Source of the DNA: an uncultured Candidatus Saccharibacteria bacterium
GTDB taxonomy: Bacteria > Patescibacteriota > Saccharimonadia > Saccharimonadales > Saccharimonadaceae
DNA length: 64,000 nucleotides
Direction of reading: 5' to 3'
NCBI GenBank assembly: GCA_938033875.1
Contig: CALHKG010000014.1
Span: forward strand, 1 to 64,000
Below are positions 36,077-45,211 of the stretch, piece after piece. A model generated the notes under the pieces. That model saw nothing but the letters and a program-made list of their open reading frames with translations. It ran no database searches and had not been told where the DNA came from. The translations under genes and the position numbers were made by a program. Position 1 is the first letter of the stretch. Each line of letters starts with the position of its first letter.

Positions 36077-38011
36077 CTACTCTCCTTTCTCCTCGGCCAT
36101 TCCTACTGTGCCAGGTATTTTTGGATCATTACGTTCAATATATTCGAAAGTCCCATCATTTAATCTGCTTTTTACATCCTCTAGGGTAATATAAGACAAC
36201 TCTCTATTGCTCGATAGATAATAATAGCTAGTTTCGCTTGGCTGATCGTCAAAGTTTGACCCATTCATTGCAATAACAGCTCCAGCCTCCAGCTTTGGAC
36301 CTTCTCCGTTCACGGCATTGTTGCGTAGTACGACGACCGATATATTATCTCTTCTTTCTTGTTCACTAAAAAGTGCTTTTCGAAGCTGCAGAGCATAACC
36401 CATCGCGTCAATACCACGCAAACTTGTAGTTTTTAATTTATCGAGCAGTATTGCTTTTTTCTCGTCGAATTCCACTGGATGTAGATTTTCCGTGAGCGAA
36501 TCATATTCGTTCCACGGATCATTCTCCCGTTCTTGCGATTGGACTAATTCATACATCGCATTAACCTTATCTTGGAACTCTTTTTGTGTAAATATATTTT
36601 TACTTTCACATTCAAAACCTGCAAGTGGTAAACCAAGCTTTGCCCTGACAATATCTCCACCAAGTGTACTCGCCACAGAATCTGCTTGTACAATAAATTT
36701 CCCATCTCTAAATTCAAGATTAGCATGCCCATATCCGTAATATTCGCCAATCATGTCCTTGTATTCACTTTTAAAATGCAACCCCTGTTCATCAAGCATC
36801 TTTGCGTAAATCATATTAAATTCAAAACAAACTACCTCGTTGTTTTCTGGCGAAATTTGGCTTACATAGTCCAAACTTTTATGTTTCTCAGCTGCCTCAC
36901 CTTCCTGATTTGCGGCCATAAACCTATTGTCATAAGTCAGTATTGTGCACATTTTAGCATAGATGTAAGCCGCTTTTTCTAACCTAGATATTCCTTCGGG
37001 CATTTTTTCAATTATGGCATCATGGAGATCTGGATTAAGTTCCACCTTTTTATATAGTGTATCTTTGGTTTCCATTAGCTTGTTCACGGCACTAAAATCG
37101 ATATATTGTCCGCTTGTCAAGAAGCCAATCCGCTTTTCAATATTATCAGGAAGCACATAGTTTTCCGTAACTTTATTTTTCTTTAGATATTCGCTTGCCG
37201 CATATGCAAATTCAGGTTTAGAAAGTTGTCCTATTTTTCCATCAGGGTCGGTGGTGCAAATTTTCTTAAGGTCATCTGAGGAAAGGTTTAAGAAAGTGAT
37301 TATATTATCTACTGGTAAAGTAACACTTTTACCATCAACTTCGGTTTCGTAAGTGGTGCCATGTATTTTTTCCGCAAAAGCACGAGTAGAGGTAAGCTCT
37401 TTGAATTCATCCAGACGTTCTTTTTCGGTGTCAGATAACTCTCCTAATTGGCCGCTTTCTTCTAGTGCAATTAAACCTCGAACTAAATCGCTCTTACTAT
37501 TAATACTCGCTACACCAACCAAGTCCGTCATCCCTCTTTTTATATCTTCGTCACTCATATAAACTAATAGAGAAGCCCTAAGCACGTTTCCTAGTGGATT
37601 ATCTTCATGCATGTGTTTCGTGGCTGAATAGTAATAAGCGTCCACGGATAAACAACGTTTCAAAAGCTCTGACGACAGTTCATGATTATTAGATAGTTTA
37701 ATTTTTTCACTCGAGGACAAAAATGCTGCATCTTCTGGGGTAGTTATGATATTATTTTCAATAATTTGAGAATAAGCATTTGGCAATAGACTCGCCTTTG
37801 GATCCAAAATCAAGTCGCCATTTGTATTTTGCGGTATATTATCACTCTCATAGAAAGAACGTTGGTTAATCTCCTTTTGTATTTCACTATTACTATCTGA
37901 TTCTATTTGAGTCATACACTCCTCAAAAGAAGGTAAGTCCTCTAATGGATTTTTTGACGAGTCTTCTCGTGCATCCTGCTCGCCACTACTATTTATCATC
38001 TCTATTGTCAT
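36077..38011 (-). CDS. Large protein with a transglutaminase-like Cys-His-Asp pattern
   Basis: 644 aa, no signal peptide or membrane helix. The N-terminal half (to about 330) is helical and acidic and not recognised. Residues about 340-470 look like a transglutaminase/cysteine-protease core: NNEVVCFEFNMIYAKMLDEQ (Cys395), GYGHANLEFRDGKF (His429) and VQADS (Asp444), in the order and spacing of the catalytic triad. The C-terminal 170 aa are again unassigned. AAAGGACAG precedes the ATG; TATAAT lies upstream on the minus strand (38040-38050 region). It sits beside a tRNA and an exonuclease remnant, so it is probably acquired. A role in modifying proteins of the host cell is a guess. Confidence 0.6.
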   Translation of the reverse strand: MTIEMINSSGEQDAREDSSKNPLEDLPSFEECMTQIESDSNSEIQKEINQRSFYESDNIPQNTNGDLILDPKASLLPNAYSQIIENNIITTPEDAAFLSSSEKIKLSNNHELSSELLKRCLSVDAYYYSATKHMHEDNPLGNVLRASLLVYMSDEDIKRGMTDLVGVASINSKSDLVRGLIALEESGQLGELSDTEKERLDEFKELTSTRAFAEKIHGTTYETEVDGKSVTLPVDNIITFLNLSSDDLKKICTTDPDGKIGQLSKPEFAYAASEYLKKNKVTENYVLPDNIEKRIGFLTSGQYIDFSAVNKLMETKDTLYKKVELNPDLHDAIIEKMPEGISRLEKAAYIYAKMCTILTYDNRFMAANQEGEAAEKHKSLDYVSQISPENNEVVCFEFNMIYAKMLDEQGLHFKSEYKDMIGEYYGYGHANLEFRDGKFIVQADSVASTLGGDIVRAKLGLPLAGFECESKNIFTQKEFQDKVNAMYELVQSQERENDPWNEYDSLTENLHPVEFDEKKAILLDKLKTTSLRGIDAMGYALQLRKALFSEQERRDNISVVVLRNNAVNGEGPKLEAGAVIAMNGSNFDDQPSETSYYYLSSNRELSYITLEDVKSRLNDGTFEYIERNDPKIPGTVGMAEEKGE

Positions 38012-38263
38012 GTTACTGTCCTTTCATTATTTTATTATTAATTATATCACCCCACTGAGTTAAGTCGAGGCATTGGATACTTTAAGTAGAATCAAATCTC
38101 CCTCCTGTTCGCAAAAGTGCCATTGTATGATTTATCTGTTTTATATTAATTGAATTGGTGAAGTAGGCATAAAAATTAGTAAAATCTGATATGGTACTAG
38201 CATTTTCACTTCACCCATGCTATAATTAGTCAAGACGTTTTATAAAATCTAACGAGTAAAGAG

Positions 38264-38482
38264 ATGGCAAAGAAGAATACGAAACGAAAGCTGATTGGTT
38301 TGGTGAGTAACTTGAGCAACCACCGAACTTACTATACTACTGTTAACACCCAGAACCGCACCACAAAAGGTCAGGGTAAATTGACACTACGTAAGTACGA
38401 CCCAATTGCAAAGCAACACGCTACTTACACCGAGACTAAGAAGAACCTTGGTCGTAACGAAGTTAAGGCGCGTAAAAGCTAA
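38264..38482 (+). CDS. rpmG: 50S ribosomal protein L33, zinc-free form
   Basis: 72 aa. The family core HRTYYTTVN, KLTLRKYDPIAKQHATYTETK is clear. The CxxC pairs of the zinc-binding form are absent. It is longer than usual (49-55), with an N-terminal Lys/Arg-rich extension and a short insert (TQNRTTKGQG). Standing alone, with terminator 38501-38530. Confidence 0.92.
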   Translation: MAKKNTKRKLIGLVSNLSNHRTYYTTVNTQNRTTKGQGKLTLRKYDPIAKQHATYTETKKNLGRNEVKARKS

Positions 38483-38500
38483 TTTAACAGGATTATACAG

Positions 38501-38530
38501 AAACTCCCTCGCATTAAGAGGGAGTTTTTA
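38501..38530 (+). terminator. Terminator after rpmG
   Basis: AAACTCCCTC/GAGGGAGTTT stem with a 7-nt loop and T run. Confidence 0.88.
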
Positions 38531-38548
38531 TTTGGCAAGAATGTCTGA

Positions 38549-39751
38549 CTATTTCCTCAATCGAGACTTCATATCACGAATGGTATTCATATAGTAAAGA
38601 AAAGCGTCGTATGGCGAATCATACGGGCTAAAATAAGCGTGGACGTCGCCATCGGTGAAATTCTTCGTTCCCATGTAATAGAAGTGGTCTGAAGTTTGCA
38701 ATTTTCGCCAATCGCTAATTAAACCTTCGTCTTTACTATTCAAGACCTCATCTTCAAGTTCGTAAATATATCGCAAAGCTTCTTTCTGCAGGCTGTTTCC
38801 ATTCCAAGCCGTCAAATCCCGCTCAGCGTCCGCCCACGTTACAGGCGACGGCATACTTATTTCACCGGCAGGCGCATTCGCGTCCAGTGCTTCGCTAACG
38901 GTATAAAAAGTATTGCCATCAGCACTCAGCCATTTATCAACAAACTTCTCAAAGAAGCCGAAAATCCCAGATTCCGCCCATTGATGTTCACCGAAAGTTT
39001 CATAGTCCATAAACAAGTTAAGTAGTGGCGCGTAACGGACAGAATCTTCTACCCACGTATTAAACTTGTCCGCAGTCAACGGCCATTCATTCCATTTTCG
39101 ATCGCTAAACCTAAACGCCAAATCATCGCTCAATCGATAATTCTTAAGCAGTAATCCAATTTTCTTCGTGCCTCTTGGGCGATATACATAATTCGGACTG
39201 CGCCAATTCAGAATTGGATCCCAGCCTTCAGCCAACACACCCTTAAAGCCATCCTGCTCAGCCCATTTTGCCAAGTCATCACTATACGCCAATTCCGTAT
39301 TTGCCAAAACTCGCGTTTCCGCACCAAAAATCTCACGAATCTTCCAGCGGTGAAGCTCAACTTGACGCTCGAATTCCTTACGCGAATAGAAAAACGCCAG
39401 ACTGTGATGATACGGACTTGATAGTATTTCTACTTGACCAGTCTTTACCAAGCGCTTGAAACTTTCCAAAACTTTAGGATTAAACCTTTCGGCTTGTTCT
39501 AAAAACGTTCCGCTAAAACTCAGCGATATCTTAAAATCAGGATATTTTTTCAATAATTTTTCAAGCAAAGCATTCATCGGCAAATACGACTTTTCTGCAA
39601 CTTTTTGGAATATTTTTTGATTGTCCTGATCTGGATTTTGACCGCCAGAAAAATAGTTATGCTTCCAAGCCACGTCAAATATACTATATTCGCGTATTCG
39701 CCACGGTTGGTGTACGTGTAGATATAAAACTATTCCTTTATTTTTATTCAT
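38549..39751 (-). CDS. GH57-family alpha-amylase-like glycoside hydrolase
   Basis: 400 aa from ATG 39751 (ten further in-frame codons upstream belong to the end of the preceding gene). YLHVHQPWR is the HxHQP motif at the N-terminus, LANTELAYSDDLAKWAEQDG holds the nucleophile Glu, and LFMDYETFGEHQW the acid Asp. It cleaves or transfers alpha-1,4 glucan chains. The start overlaps the stop of the GT4 gene, so the two form an operon for alpha-glucan turnover together with the branching enzyme far upstream. Confidence 0.9.
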   Translation of the reverse strand: MNKNKGIVLYLHVHQPWRIREYSIFDVAWKHNYFSGGQNPDQDNQKIFQKVAEKSYLPMNALLEKLLKKYPDFKISLSFSGTFLEQAERFNPKVLESFKRLVKTGQVEILSSPYHHSLAFFYSRKEFERQVELHRWKIREIFGAETRVLANTELAYSDDLAKWAEQDGFKGVLAEGWDPILNWRSPNYVYRPRGTKKIGLLLKNYRLSDDLAFRFSDRKWNEWPLTADKFNTWVEDSVRYAPLLNLFMDYETFGEHQWAESGIFGFFEKFVDKWLSADGNTFYTVSEALDANAPAGEISMPSPVTWADAERDLTAWNGNSLQKEALRYIYELEDEVLNSKDEGLISDWRKLQTSDHFYYMGTKNFTDGDVHAYFSPYDSPYDAFLYYMNTIRDMKSRLRK

Positions 39752-40950
39752 ATCAGCGCTCCTTTGTACAGTTTCAGGCATTTTCTAGCAGCGTCTTGCC
39801 AGGAAATTCTCGCGTATTCATTCTTAACGTTTTTCTTCAAAGACTTCTGTAAGACAGGTGATTCAGCGATATTAACAATTTCATCCGCCAATTTATTCAC
39901 GTCCCAATAGTCAAACCGCATAATATTATTCAGAACCTCACCAACGCCAGATTGACGGCTAATAAGTAACGCCGTGTCATGATGCGCCGCCTCCAAGGCA
40001 GTCAAACCAAATGGCTCAGAAACCGAACTCATCACAAAAACATCAATCAAACAGTAAATATCTCGCCACTGTTTTCCGCGCACAAATCCCGTAAAAATCA
40101 TCTTATCGCTAATTCCTAAATCTGCCGCTAGCTCAATCAGTTCATCTCTTTGCTCGCCATTTCCGGATAAAACAAAAACAATCTTCTCATATTTATCAAG
40201 CGCCTTCGCTGCGGCTCGTACAAAATACGTCAAACCCTTCTGAACCGTTAGTCGCGTCAACGCGCCAACAACCGTATAGCCATCCTTTTTCAGCTCCTCC
40301 AAATACCTGTAAGTGCTGGCGTCATACTCATGCGGCGGCAAATCAGCCAAATCAATCGCGTTATAAACCACCTCAATTTTCTCTGGCGGAATGTGATAAT
40401 TCTTAACAATTATTTCCTTCGTGATTTCACTAACGGCGATTATCCGATCAGCCATCAACAAGCCTTGTTGCTCAATTTCGTGAACCAGAGGATTTCCTGA
40501 TTGCTCACCAGAACGGTCAAATTCCGTCGCGTGAACGTGCACGATTAGCGGCGCGCCCGTCATTTCCTTAGCAATTATTCCAGCCTCCATCGTCAACCAA
40601 TCATGCGCATGAATCGCGTCGGGTTGATGATTTTTCACAAACTTCCGAACGTATTTGCCGTATCTACGCTGTACGGCACGCATCGGCGAAAGACCATATT
40701 CATCCTTAGCGTTTTCACGATCTTCCTCTGAACCGTTATTATACGCGCCCAAATCGTGATAATTCGGCGGCAAAGGAGTAGCTGAATAGATATTCATGTA
40801 GTCAATTCCGGGATGCTTGGCGGTGTAGGGGATAATAAAGTCAATATCAACGCCCTCCGAAGCAAGCGCCTTCGACATCTGATAGCAAGCAACGCCAAGT
40901 CCGCCACTATTGTGCGGAGGAAGTTCCCACCCAAGCATTAAAATTTTCAT
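39748..40950 (-). CDS. GT4 glycosyltransferase, glycogen-synthase-like
   Basis: 400 aa from ATG 40950. KILMLGWELPPHNSGGLG is the N-terminal donor/acceptor loop of glucan synthases of the GT4 type, HAHDWLTMEAG follows, and the E-x7-E motif is SEPFGLTALEAA. TACAAT (40961-40966, minus) lies 10 nt before the ATG, inside a longer open frame that starts at 40989, so the downstream start is preferred and the mRNA is near-leaderless. Probably elongates alpha-glucan from ADP- or UDP-glucose; the donor is not predictable. Confidence 0.9.
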   Translation of the reverse strand: MKILMLGWELPPHNSGGLGVACYQMSKALASEGVDIDFIIPYTAKHPGIDYMNIYSATPLPPNYHDLGAYNNGSEEDRENAKDEYGLSPMRAVQRRYGKYVRKFVKNHQPDAIHAHDWLTMEAGIIAKEMTGAPLIVHVHATEFDRSGEQSGNPLVHEIEQQGLLMADRIIAVSEITKEIIVKNYHIPPEKIEVVYNAIDLADLPPHEYDASTYRYLEELKKDGYTVVGALTRLTVQKGLTYFVRAAAKALDKYEKIVFVLSGNGEQRDELIELAADLGISDKMIFTGFVRGKQWRDIYCLIDVFVMSSVSEPFGLTALEAAHHDTALLISRQSGVGEVLNNIMRFDYWDVNKLADEIVNIAESPVLQKSLKKNVKNEYARISWQDAARKCLKLYKGALI

Positions 40951-41078
40951 CTCTGAGTTAATTGTAGAACTACGCTTATGTTTTTTCAAGAGATTTTGGG
41001 ATCTTTTTCACGAGTTTTTTTATTTTTCACAATTTTAACATTTGCGACAAAGCTAATTCGTGATAAAATGGTTGCTAT

Positions 41079-41155
41079 AGGAGTGTAGCTCAGGTGGCTA
41101 GAGCACTGGTCTCCAAAACCAGGTGTCGGGGGTTCGAGTCCCTCCACTCCTGCCA
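41079..41155 (+). tRNA. tRNA-Trp (CCA)
   Basis: 77 nt with encoded CCA. Acceptor AGGAGTG/CACTCCT, anticodon stem CTGGT/ACCAG with loop CTCCAAA. Promoter-like TTGCGA and TAAAAT 16 nt apart lie upstream. Confidence 0.97.
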
Positions 41156-41185
41156 AGATTCTCGCTTGAAAGAGAATCTTTTTTA
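41156..41185 (+). terminator. Terminator after tRNA-Trp
   Basis: AGATTCTC/GAGAATCT stem with an 8-nt loop and six T. Confidence 0.9.
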
Positions 41186-41215
41186 TTAGTCAAAAATCTG
41201 CTATAATTTCTCAAT

Positions 41216-41758
41216 ATGAAACCTTTATCACCTTCACTTCCGCATATTATCGCCATGGTTGGTGCGCCAGGTTCAGGGAAGACACAATTCGCTGTAGAAT
41301 TTGCGAAGATTTTCAACTCTCCAGTGATAAGTTCTCGACAATTTGAAGTTTTTACGGACAATACAAAAACCATTTCTGACGCAACATTGTCGCTTTTGGA
41401 AGAATTTTTGAAGACTAAACAAACTGTTATTTTGGACGGATCGACTGATCAGCGCACGAATCGTATGCGTATCAATCGCCTTGCCAGGGAATATGGATAT
41501 AAAGTTCTATTTGTTTGGGTGCAAACCGATCCCGCCACAGCCAAACATCGCTGGATAAAGACTTATGGCGCAGACGAAGAGGCATTTGAGCGACGATCAA
41601 AGCAGTTTTCAGCTCCACACAGCAGTGAATCTTACATTGTGATCAGTGGTCGGCACACCTTAAGTAGTCAGGCTCGCACTGTTCTTAAGCAAATTGGCGC
41701 CAGTCGCCCAGAAGCTCCGCGCCACCCAATTGCCGGAAATCGCATTAACATAGGTTAG
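41216..41758 (+). CDS. P-loop kinase/ATPase of the AAA_33 type
   Basis: 180 aa. Walker A GAPGSGKT (16-23); Walker B-like VILDGST; then FVWVQTDPATAKHRW and a C-terminal lid with Arg residues. It resembles small nucleotide or sugar kinases and zeta-type kinases; no toxin partner is present. The last 20 residues are basic and disordered. TATAAT (41202-41207) is 8 nt before the ATG. The next gene starts 2 nt after its stop. Confidence 0.8.
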   Translation: MKPLSPSLPHIIAMVGAPGSGKTQFAVEFAKIFNSPVISSRQFEVFTDNTKTISDATLSLLEEFLKTKQTVILDGSTDQRTNRMRINRLAREYGYKVLFVWVQTDPATAKHRWIKTYGADEEAFERRSKQFSAPHSSESYIVISGRHTLSSQARTVLKQIGASRPEAPRHPIAGNRINIG

Positions 41759-41760
41759 TT

Positions 41761-42453
41761 ATGACAATTATTACCGACGAAGAATTCGGAGAAATTGTCG
41801 TTAAAAAACGTAGCTTAGCGAAGACTGTTAGTTTGAAAATTGCGCCAGACGGACGAATACAAATCACAATGCCGCCATATGCGCCGCTGCTGGCTGCAAA
41901 GGCATTGATTAAAACCTCCCGAAAGCAAATCCGCGAATTAGTTTCTCAATACAGAGAAAAACTTTCTTACACAGAAAATCAGCAAATTGGCAAAAGTCAT
42001 AATTTATTGATACAAACGACCGCAAAATCTTCGAGCGTAAAAATCGTCGGAACGCAGATATTGGCAGAAATCAACGAAGCAGAATCTGTTGGATCGGCCG
42101 CAAACCAACAACTTATCCGCAGCAAAATTCTGGCAGCTCTCAGAAAAGAAGCCAAGTCATATTTACCAAGGCGATTGTCGTTTTTAGCGGAAGAACATGG
42201 CTTTTCTTTTGCTCGGAGTAAAATCACACACTCATCAAGTCGCTGGGGAAGCTGCTCTTCATCTGGGACGATTAGCTTGAACATCGGGATGATGAACTTG
42301 CCATTTGAGCTGATTGATTACGTAATTATCCACGAATTATGTCACACCAGGCACATGAATCACTCGACAAAATTCTGGGACGAAGTTGCCAAATTCGACC
42401 CGCATTATAAAATGCACCGAAATGAATTGAAAAAATATTCGCCATACATATAG
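41761..42453 (+). CDS. YgjP-like (DUF45) metallopeptidase
   Basis: 230 aa. HELCHTRHMNH contains the zinc site HExxH (191-195) and the third His at 201; SRWGSCSSSGTISLNIGMM is the other family signature. The N-terminal part has the usual beta strands (VSLKIAPDGRIQITMPP). Function in the family is poorly defined. It is coupled to the kinase gene. Confidence 0.9.
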   Translation: MTIITDEEFGEIVVKKRSLAKTVSLKIAPDGRIQITMPPYAPLLAAKALIKTSRKQIRELVSQYREKLSYTENQQIGKSHNLLIQTTAKSSSVKIVGTQILAEINEAESVGSAANQQLIRSKILAALRKEAKSYLPRRLSFLAEEHGFSFARSKITHSSSRWGSCSSSGTISLNIGMMNLPFELIDYVIIHELCHTRHMNHSTKFWDEVAKFDPHYKMHRNELKKYSPYI

Positions 42454-42483
42454 AAACGCATATGCTTATGCTATACTTTAGCT

Positions 42484-43680
42484 ATGTGGGCGCTAATTTT
42501 TCTATTGATCACTCTGAGTGTTGTTTTAGGTGTTATAGCTATTGTTTTACACAAAATATTGTCAGAGATTAGCGATAAATCTGATTGTAAGAAAAACCAT
42601 AAAAAAAGCTTCAGTGAACATCAAAGGATGATCACGCTTATCAATAATATTACCGACGCGATTCTCAGTACGGACGAACACGGAATCATCAATACGTACA
42701 ATTCTGCGGCGCTTAATTTGATTGACACGAACAGCGGAATTAACGGCGAACATATCAGTCAAGTGCTGAATCTTGAAACAACAGATAAAAAGCCGATTGA
42801 CATTTTTAAGGAACTCACCAAATCTTCCGCAATTCGCCAGCGCGACGACGTTCTGATGAAAATCGAAGATGACGATTACATTCGCCTGGAAGTTACACTT
42901 GCGCCAGTTCAGGGCGGCGACAAGATGACGCCGGACGGGTACGTGCTTATCTTGCGCGATATCACGAAGACGAAGAGCCTTGAGGAGGAGCGCGATGAGT
43001 TTATTAGCGTAGTTAGTCACGAATTGCGCACGCCAATTGCTATTGCTGAAGGTTCGCTGAGCAACGCCAAATTGCTGGTCGAGCGTAAAATGACTAGCAA
43101 AATTCCCGAAGCCATCGACGAATCCCATAAGCAAATTTTATTCTTAGCGCGAATGATCAACGACCTCAGCACATTATCGCGCGCAGAGCGAGGTGTGGCT
43201 GATGAAACGGAGATAATTGACGTGACAGAGCTGGCGGCTCAGATAAATTCCGAATATTCACCTCAGGCAAGCGAAAAAGGTTTGGCTTTCAATTTGGATA
43301 TCGGCGGGCGACTTGGCGTAGTTAAGGTTTCTCGTCTATATCTGGAGGAAATTCTCCAAAACTTCATAACTAACGCCATTCGATATACACAAAAAGGCTC
43401 CATAACTTTATCAATCAAGAAAAATAAATCTGGCGAAATCACCTTCAAGGTTATTGACACGGGAATTGGCATTAGCAAAGCCGATATAGCAAAAATTTTC
43501 GACAAGTTTTACCGCGCAGAAGATTATAGAACTCGCGAGACGAAAGGCACGGGATTAGGTCTATACGTTTCCGCTAAGTTGGCGAAGAAATTAGGCTGCA
43601 AAATTGAGGTAGAAAGCCGATTAAACCACGGATCGACGTTCGGATTCAAGCTGAAAGAGTTCAAAAATAGCAGCAAATAA
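42484..43680 (+). CDS. Sensor histidine kinase with a PAS domain
   Basis: 398 aa. One membrane helix (3-23), a PAS domain (about 48-160), the dimerisation/phosphoacceptor motif SVVSHELRTP (His179) and an ATPase domain with NFITNAIRYT (N box), DTGIGIS (G1), FYRAEDYRTRE (F box) and GTGLGLYVS (G2). With hardly any outside loop, sensing is probably in the membrane or through the PAS domain. No response regulator is adjacent. TATACT (42472-42477) is 6 nt before the ATG. Confidence 0.93.
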   Translation: MWALIFLLITLSVVLGVIAIVLHKILSEISDKSDCKKNHKKSFSEHQRMITLINNITDAILSTDEHGIINTYNSAALNLIDTNSGINGEHISQVLNLETTDKKPIDIFKELTKSSAIRQRDDVLMKIEDDDYIRLEVTLAPVQGGDKMTPDGYVLILRDITKTKSLEEERDEFISVVSHELRTPIAIAEGSLSNAKLLVERKMTSKIPEAIDESHKQILFLARMINDLSTLSRAERGVADETEIIDVTELAAQINSEYSPQASEKGLAFNLDIGGRLGVVKVSRLYLEEILQNFITNAIRYTQKGSITLSIKKNKSGEITFKVIDTGIGISKADIAKIFDKFYRAEDYRTRETKGTGLGLYVSAKLAKKLGCKIEVESRLNHGSTFGFKLKEFKNSSK

Positions 43681-43692
43681 TCTCTAGTCAAC

Positions 43693-43721
43693 TTGTTTTT
43701 TTGAACTGGATGAATTACAAT
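43693..43721 (+). promoter_or_regulatory. secE promoter
   Basis: TTGTTT (43693-43698), 17-nt spacer and TACAAT (43716-43721). Confidence 0.65.
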
Positions 43722-43731
43722 GACTATTGAC

Positions 43732-43754
43732 AGTCTGTGAAAAACAGACTTTTT
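43732..43754 (+). terminator. Terminator-like hairpin at the very start of the secE mRNA
   Basis: AGTCTGT/ACAGACT with loop GAAAA and a T run, only about 10 nt after the -10 box. It may be an attenuator or a stabilising 5' hairpin. Confidence 0.55.
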
Positions 43755-43769
43755 AAATTGGGAGAAAAT

Positions 43770-44099
43770 ATGGCACAGAAAGGCAAGGCAAGCAGCAAAA
43801 CTACGGTTCGTCGCATCAAGGCTACTGACGACGCGCCAAAAAAAGAAAAAACTGTAGCGAAAAAAATCAATAAACCAACAAAAATCACCACAAAAGCGTC
43901 TAAAAAATCTGGCGAAAAAGGTGGGTTGATTGGATATTTTAAGGGCGCTTGGGAAGAGCTAAAGCTAGTTCGCTGGCCAACCCGCTCAGCAACTTGGGCA
44001 ATGACAGCGGCGGTGCTTATCTTCACCTTTGTGTTTGTCGTTCTGATTTTATTACTTGACGCCGCATTTAACTGGGGCTTTAACCAAATTTTGAAGTAA
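43770..44099 (+). CDS. secE: Protein translocase subunit SecE
   Basis: 110 aa from ATG 43770 after GGGAGAAAAT. A long basic N-terminal region (about 60 aa, Lys-rich) comes before the conserved amphipathic part WEELKLVRWPTRSATW and one membrane helix (about 85-105). The extension is longer than in typical single-helix SecE. Followed by nusG after 10 nt, the classical order. Confidence 0.94.
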   Translation: MAQKGKASSKTTVRRIKATDDAPKKEKTVAKKINKPTKITTKASKKSGEKGGLIGYFKGAWEELKLVRWPTRSATWAMTAAVLIFTFVFVVLILLLDAAFNWGFNQILK

Positions 44100-44109
44100 A
44101 GGAGAGATT

Positions 44110-44655
44110 ATGAGTTCAAAACGATATGACGACAGTAAGCAATGGTATGCAATTCACACTTATTCTGGCTATGAAGAAAAGGTTGCCGAATTAATCCGCC
44201 AGCGAATCAACGGCGTCGATATGGCCGATAAGATTTTTGACGTTATCGTGCCAAAAGAAAAGCAAATTCAAATTCGCAACGGTAAGCGTAAAATTGTTGA
44301 AGCTAAAATTTTCCAGGGCTATGTTTTGGTTGAGATGAAATTGACTGACGAAACTTGGTATATCATCCGCAACACGCCAGGCGTTACAGGATTTGTGGGT
44401 GCCGATACTACGCCAACTCCAGTTTCTGAAAAAGAGATTGCGAAGATTAAGAAGCGAATGGGCGTTGAAGAACCAAAGCATCAGATTGATTTCTCAGAGG
44501 GCGAAGTTGTTTCAATTATCGACGGTCCATTCAAGGGCTTTGATGGCGCCGTGAGCGAAATTGATGCATCTAAGGGTACTTTGAAGGTTATGGTCAGTAT
44601 GTTTGGTCGTGACACTCCAGTCGAGTTGGACGCCTTGCAGGTTAAAAAAGTTTAG
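44110..44655 (+). CDS. nusG: Transcription termination/antitermination factor NusG
   Basis: 181 aa. NGN domain with QWYAIHTYSGYEEKV and GYVLVEMKLTDETWYIIRNTPGV; KOW domain with FSEGEVVSIIDGPFKGFDG. AGGAGAG precedes the ATG. Couples RNA polymerase with the ribosome or Rho. Confidence 0.97.
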   Translation: MSSKRYDDSKQWYAIHTYSGYEEKVAELIRQRINGVDMADKIFDVIVPKEKQIQIRNGKRKIVEAKIFQGYVLVEMKLTDETWYIIRNTPGVTGFVGADTTPTPVSEKEIAKIKKRMGVEEPKHQIDFSEGEVVSIIDGPFKGFDGAVSEIDASKGTLKVMVSMFGRDTPVELDALQVKKV

Positions 44656-44721
44656 CTTGCAATTTTAAGCATTTTTCGATATAATATTCGAGTTACGCAC
44701 TACAAACTATAAGGAAGAACT

Positions 44722-45147
44722 ATGGCAAAGAAAATTATTGGTAATTTGAAATTACGCATTCCAGCCGGTCGAGCAACAGCAGGTCCTCCAGTGGGATCAA
44801 CGCTTGGTCAGTGGGGACTAAACATGATGGATTTCATCAATCCATTCAATGACGCTACAAAAGACATGATGGGTAAGGACGTAATTGTTCACATTCAAGT
44901 TTACGAAGACCGAACATTTACTTGGAACTCACTTGGTCAGCCAGTTGACGACATGATTCGCGAAAAAGCTGGCATCCAAAAAGGTAGCGGCAAGCCACAC
45001 TCAGACAAGGTCGGTAAGATTACTCGCGCACAATTGCAAGAAATCGCTGAGGCGAAAAAAGACCAATTGAACGCAATCGACATCGAAGGCGCAATGAAAG
45101 TTATCGCCGGATCAGCACGCTCAATGGGCGTTGAAGTCGTCGACTAG
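44722..45147 (+). CDS. rplK: 50S ribosomal protein L11
   Basis: 141 aa, standard length. PAGRATAGPPVGSTLGQWG near the N-terminus, the FTW segment, and the C-terminal RNA-binding domain with AGSARSMGVEV. In most bacteria rplA follows; here a terminator, tsaC, eno and an unknown gene come first, and rplA is at 47813. Confidence 0.98.
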   Translation: MAKKIIGNLKLRIPAGRATAGPPVGSTLGQWGLNMMDFINPFNDATKDMMGKDVIVHIQVYEDRTFTWNSLGQPVDDMIREKAGIQKGSGKPHSDKVGKITRAQLQEIAEAKKDQLNAIDIEGAMKVIAGSARSMGVEVVD

Positions 45148-45167
45148 TCTACAGAACTTTTAACAAA

Positions 45168-45194
45168 TAGCCCCGGACTTCTCGGGGTTATTTT
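45168..45194 (+). terminator. Terminator after rplK
   Basis: TAGCCCCG/CGGGGTTA stem with a 7-nt loop and T run. Confidence 0.8.
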
Positions 45195-45211
45195 ATGGGA
45201 AGATGTAATAA

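Noticed and set aside
41216..42453. Zeta-type toxin-antitoxin module
   Set aside because: The P-loop protein is followed by a metallopeptidase, not by an antitoxin, and its best match is a general small kinase.
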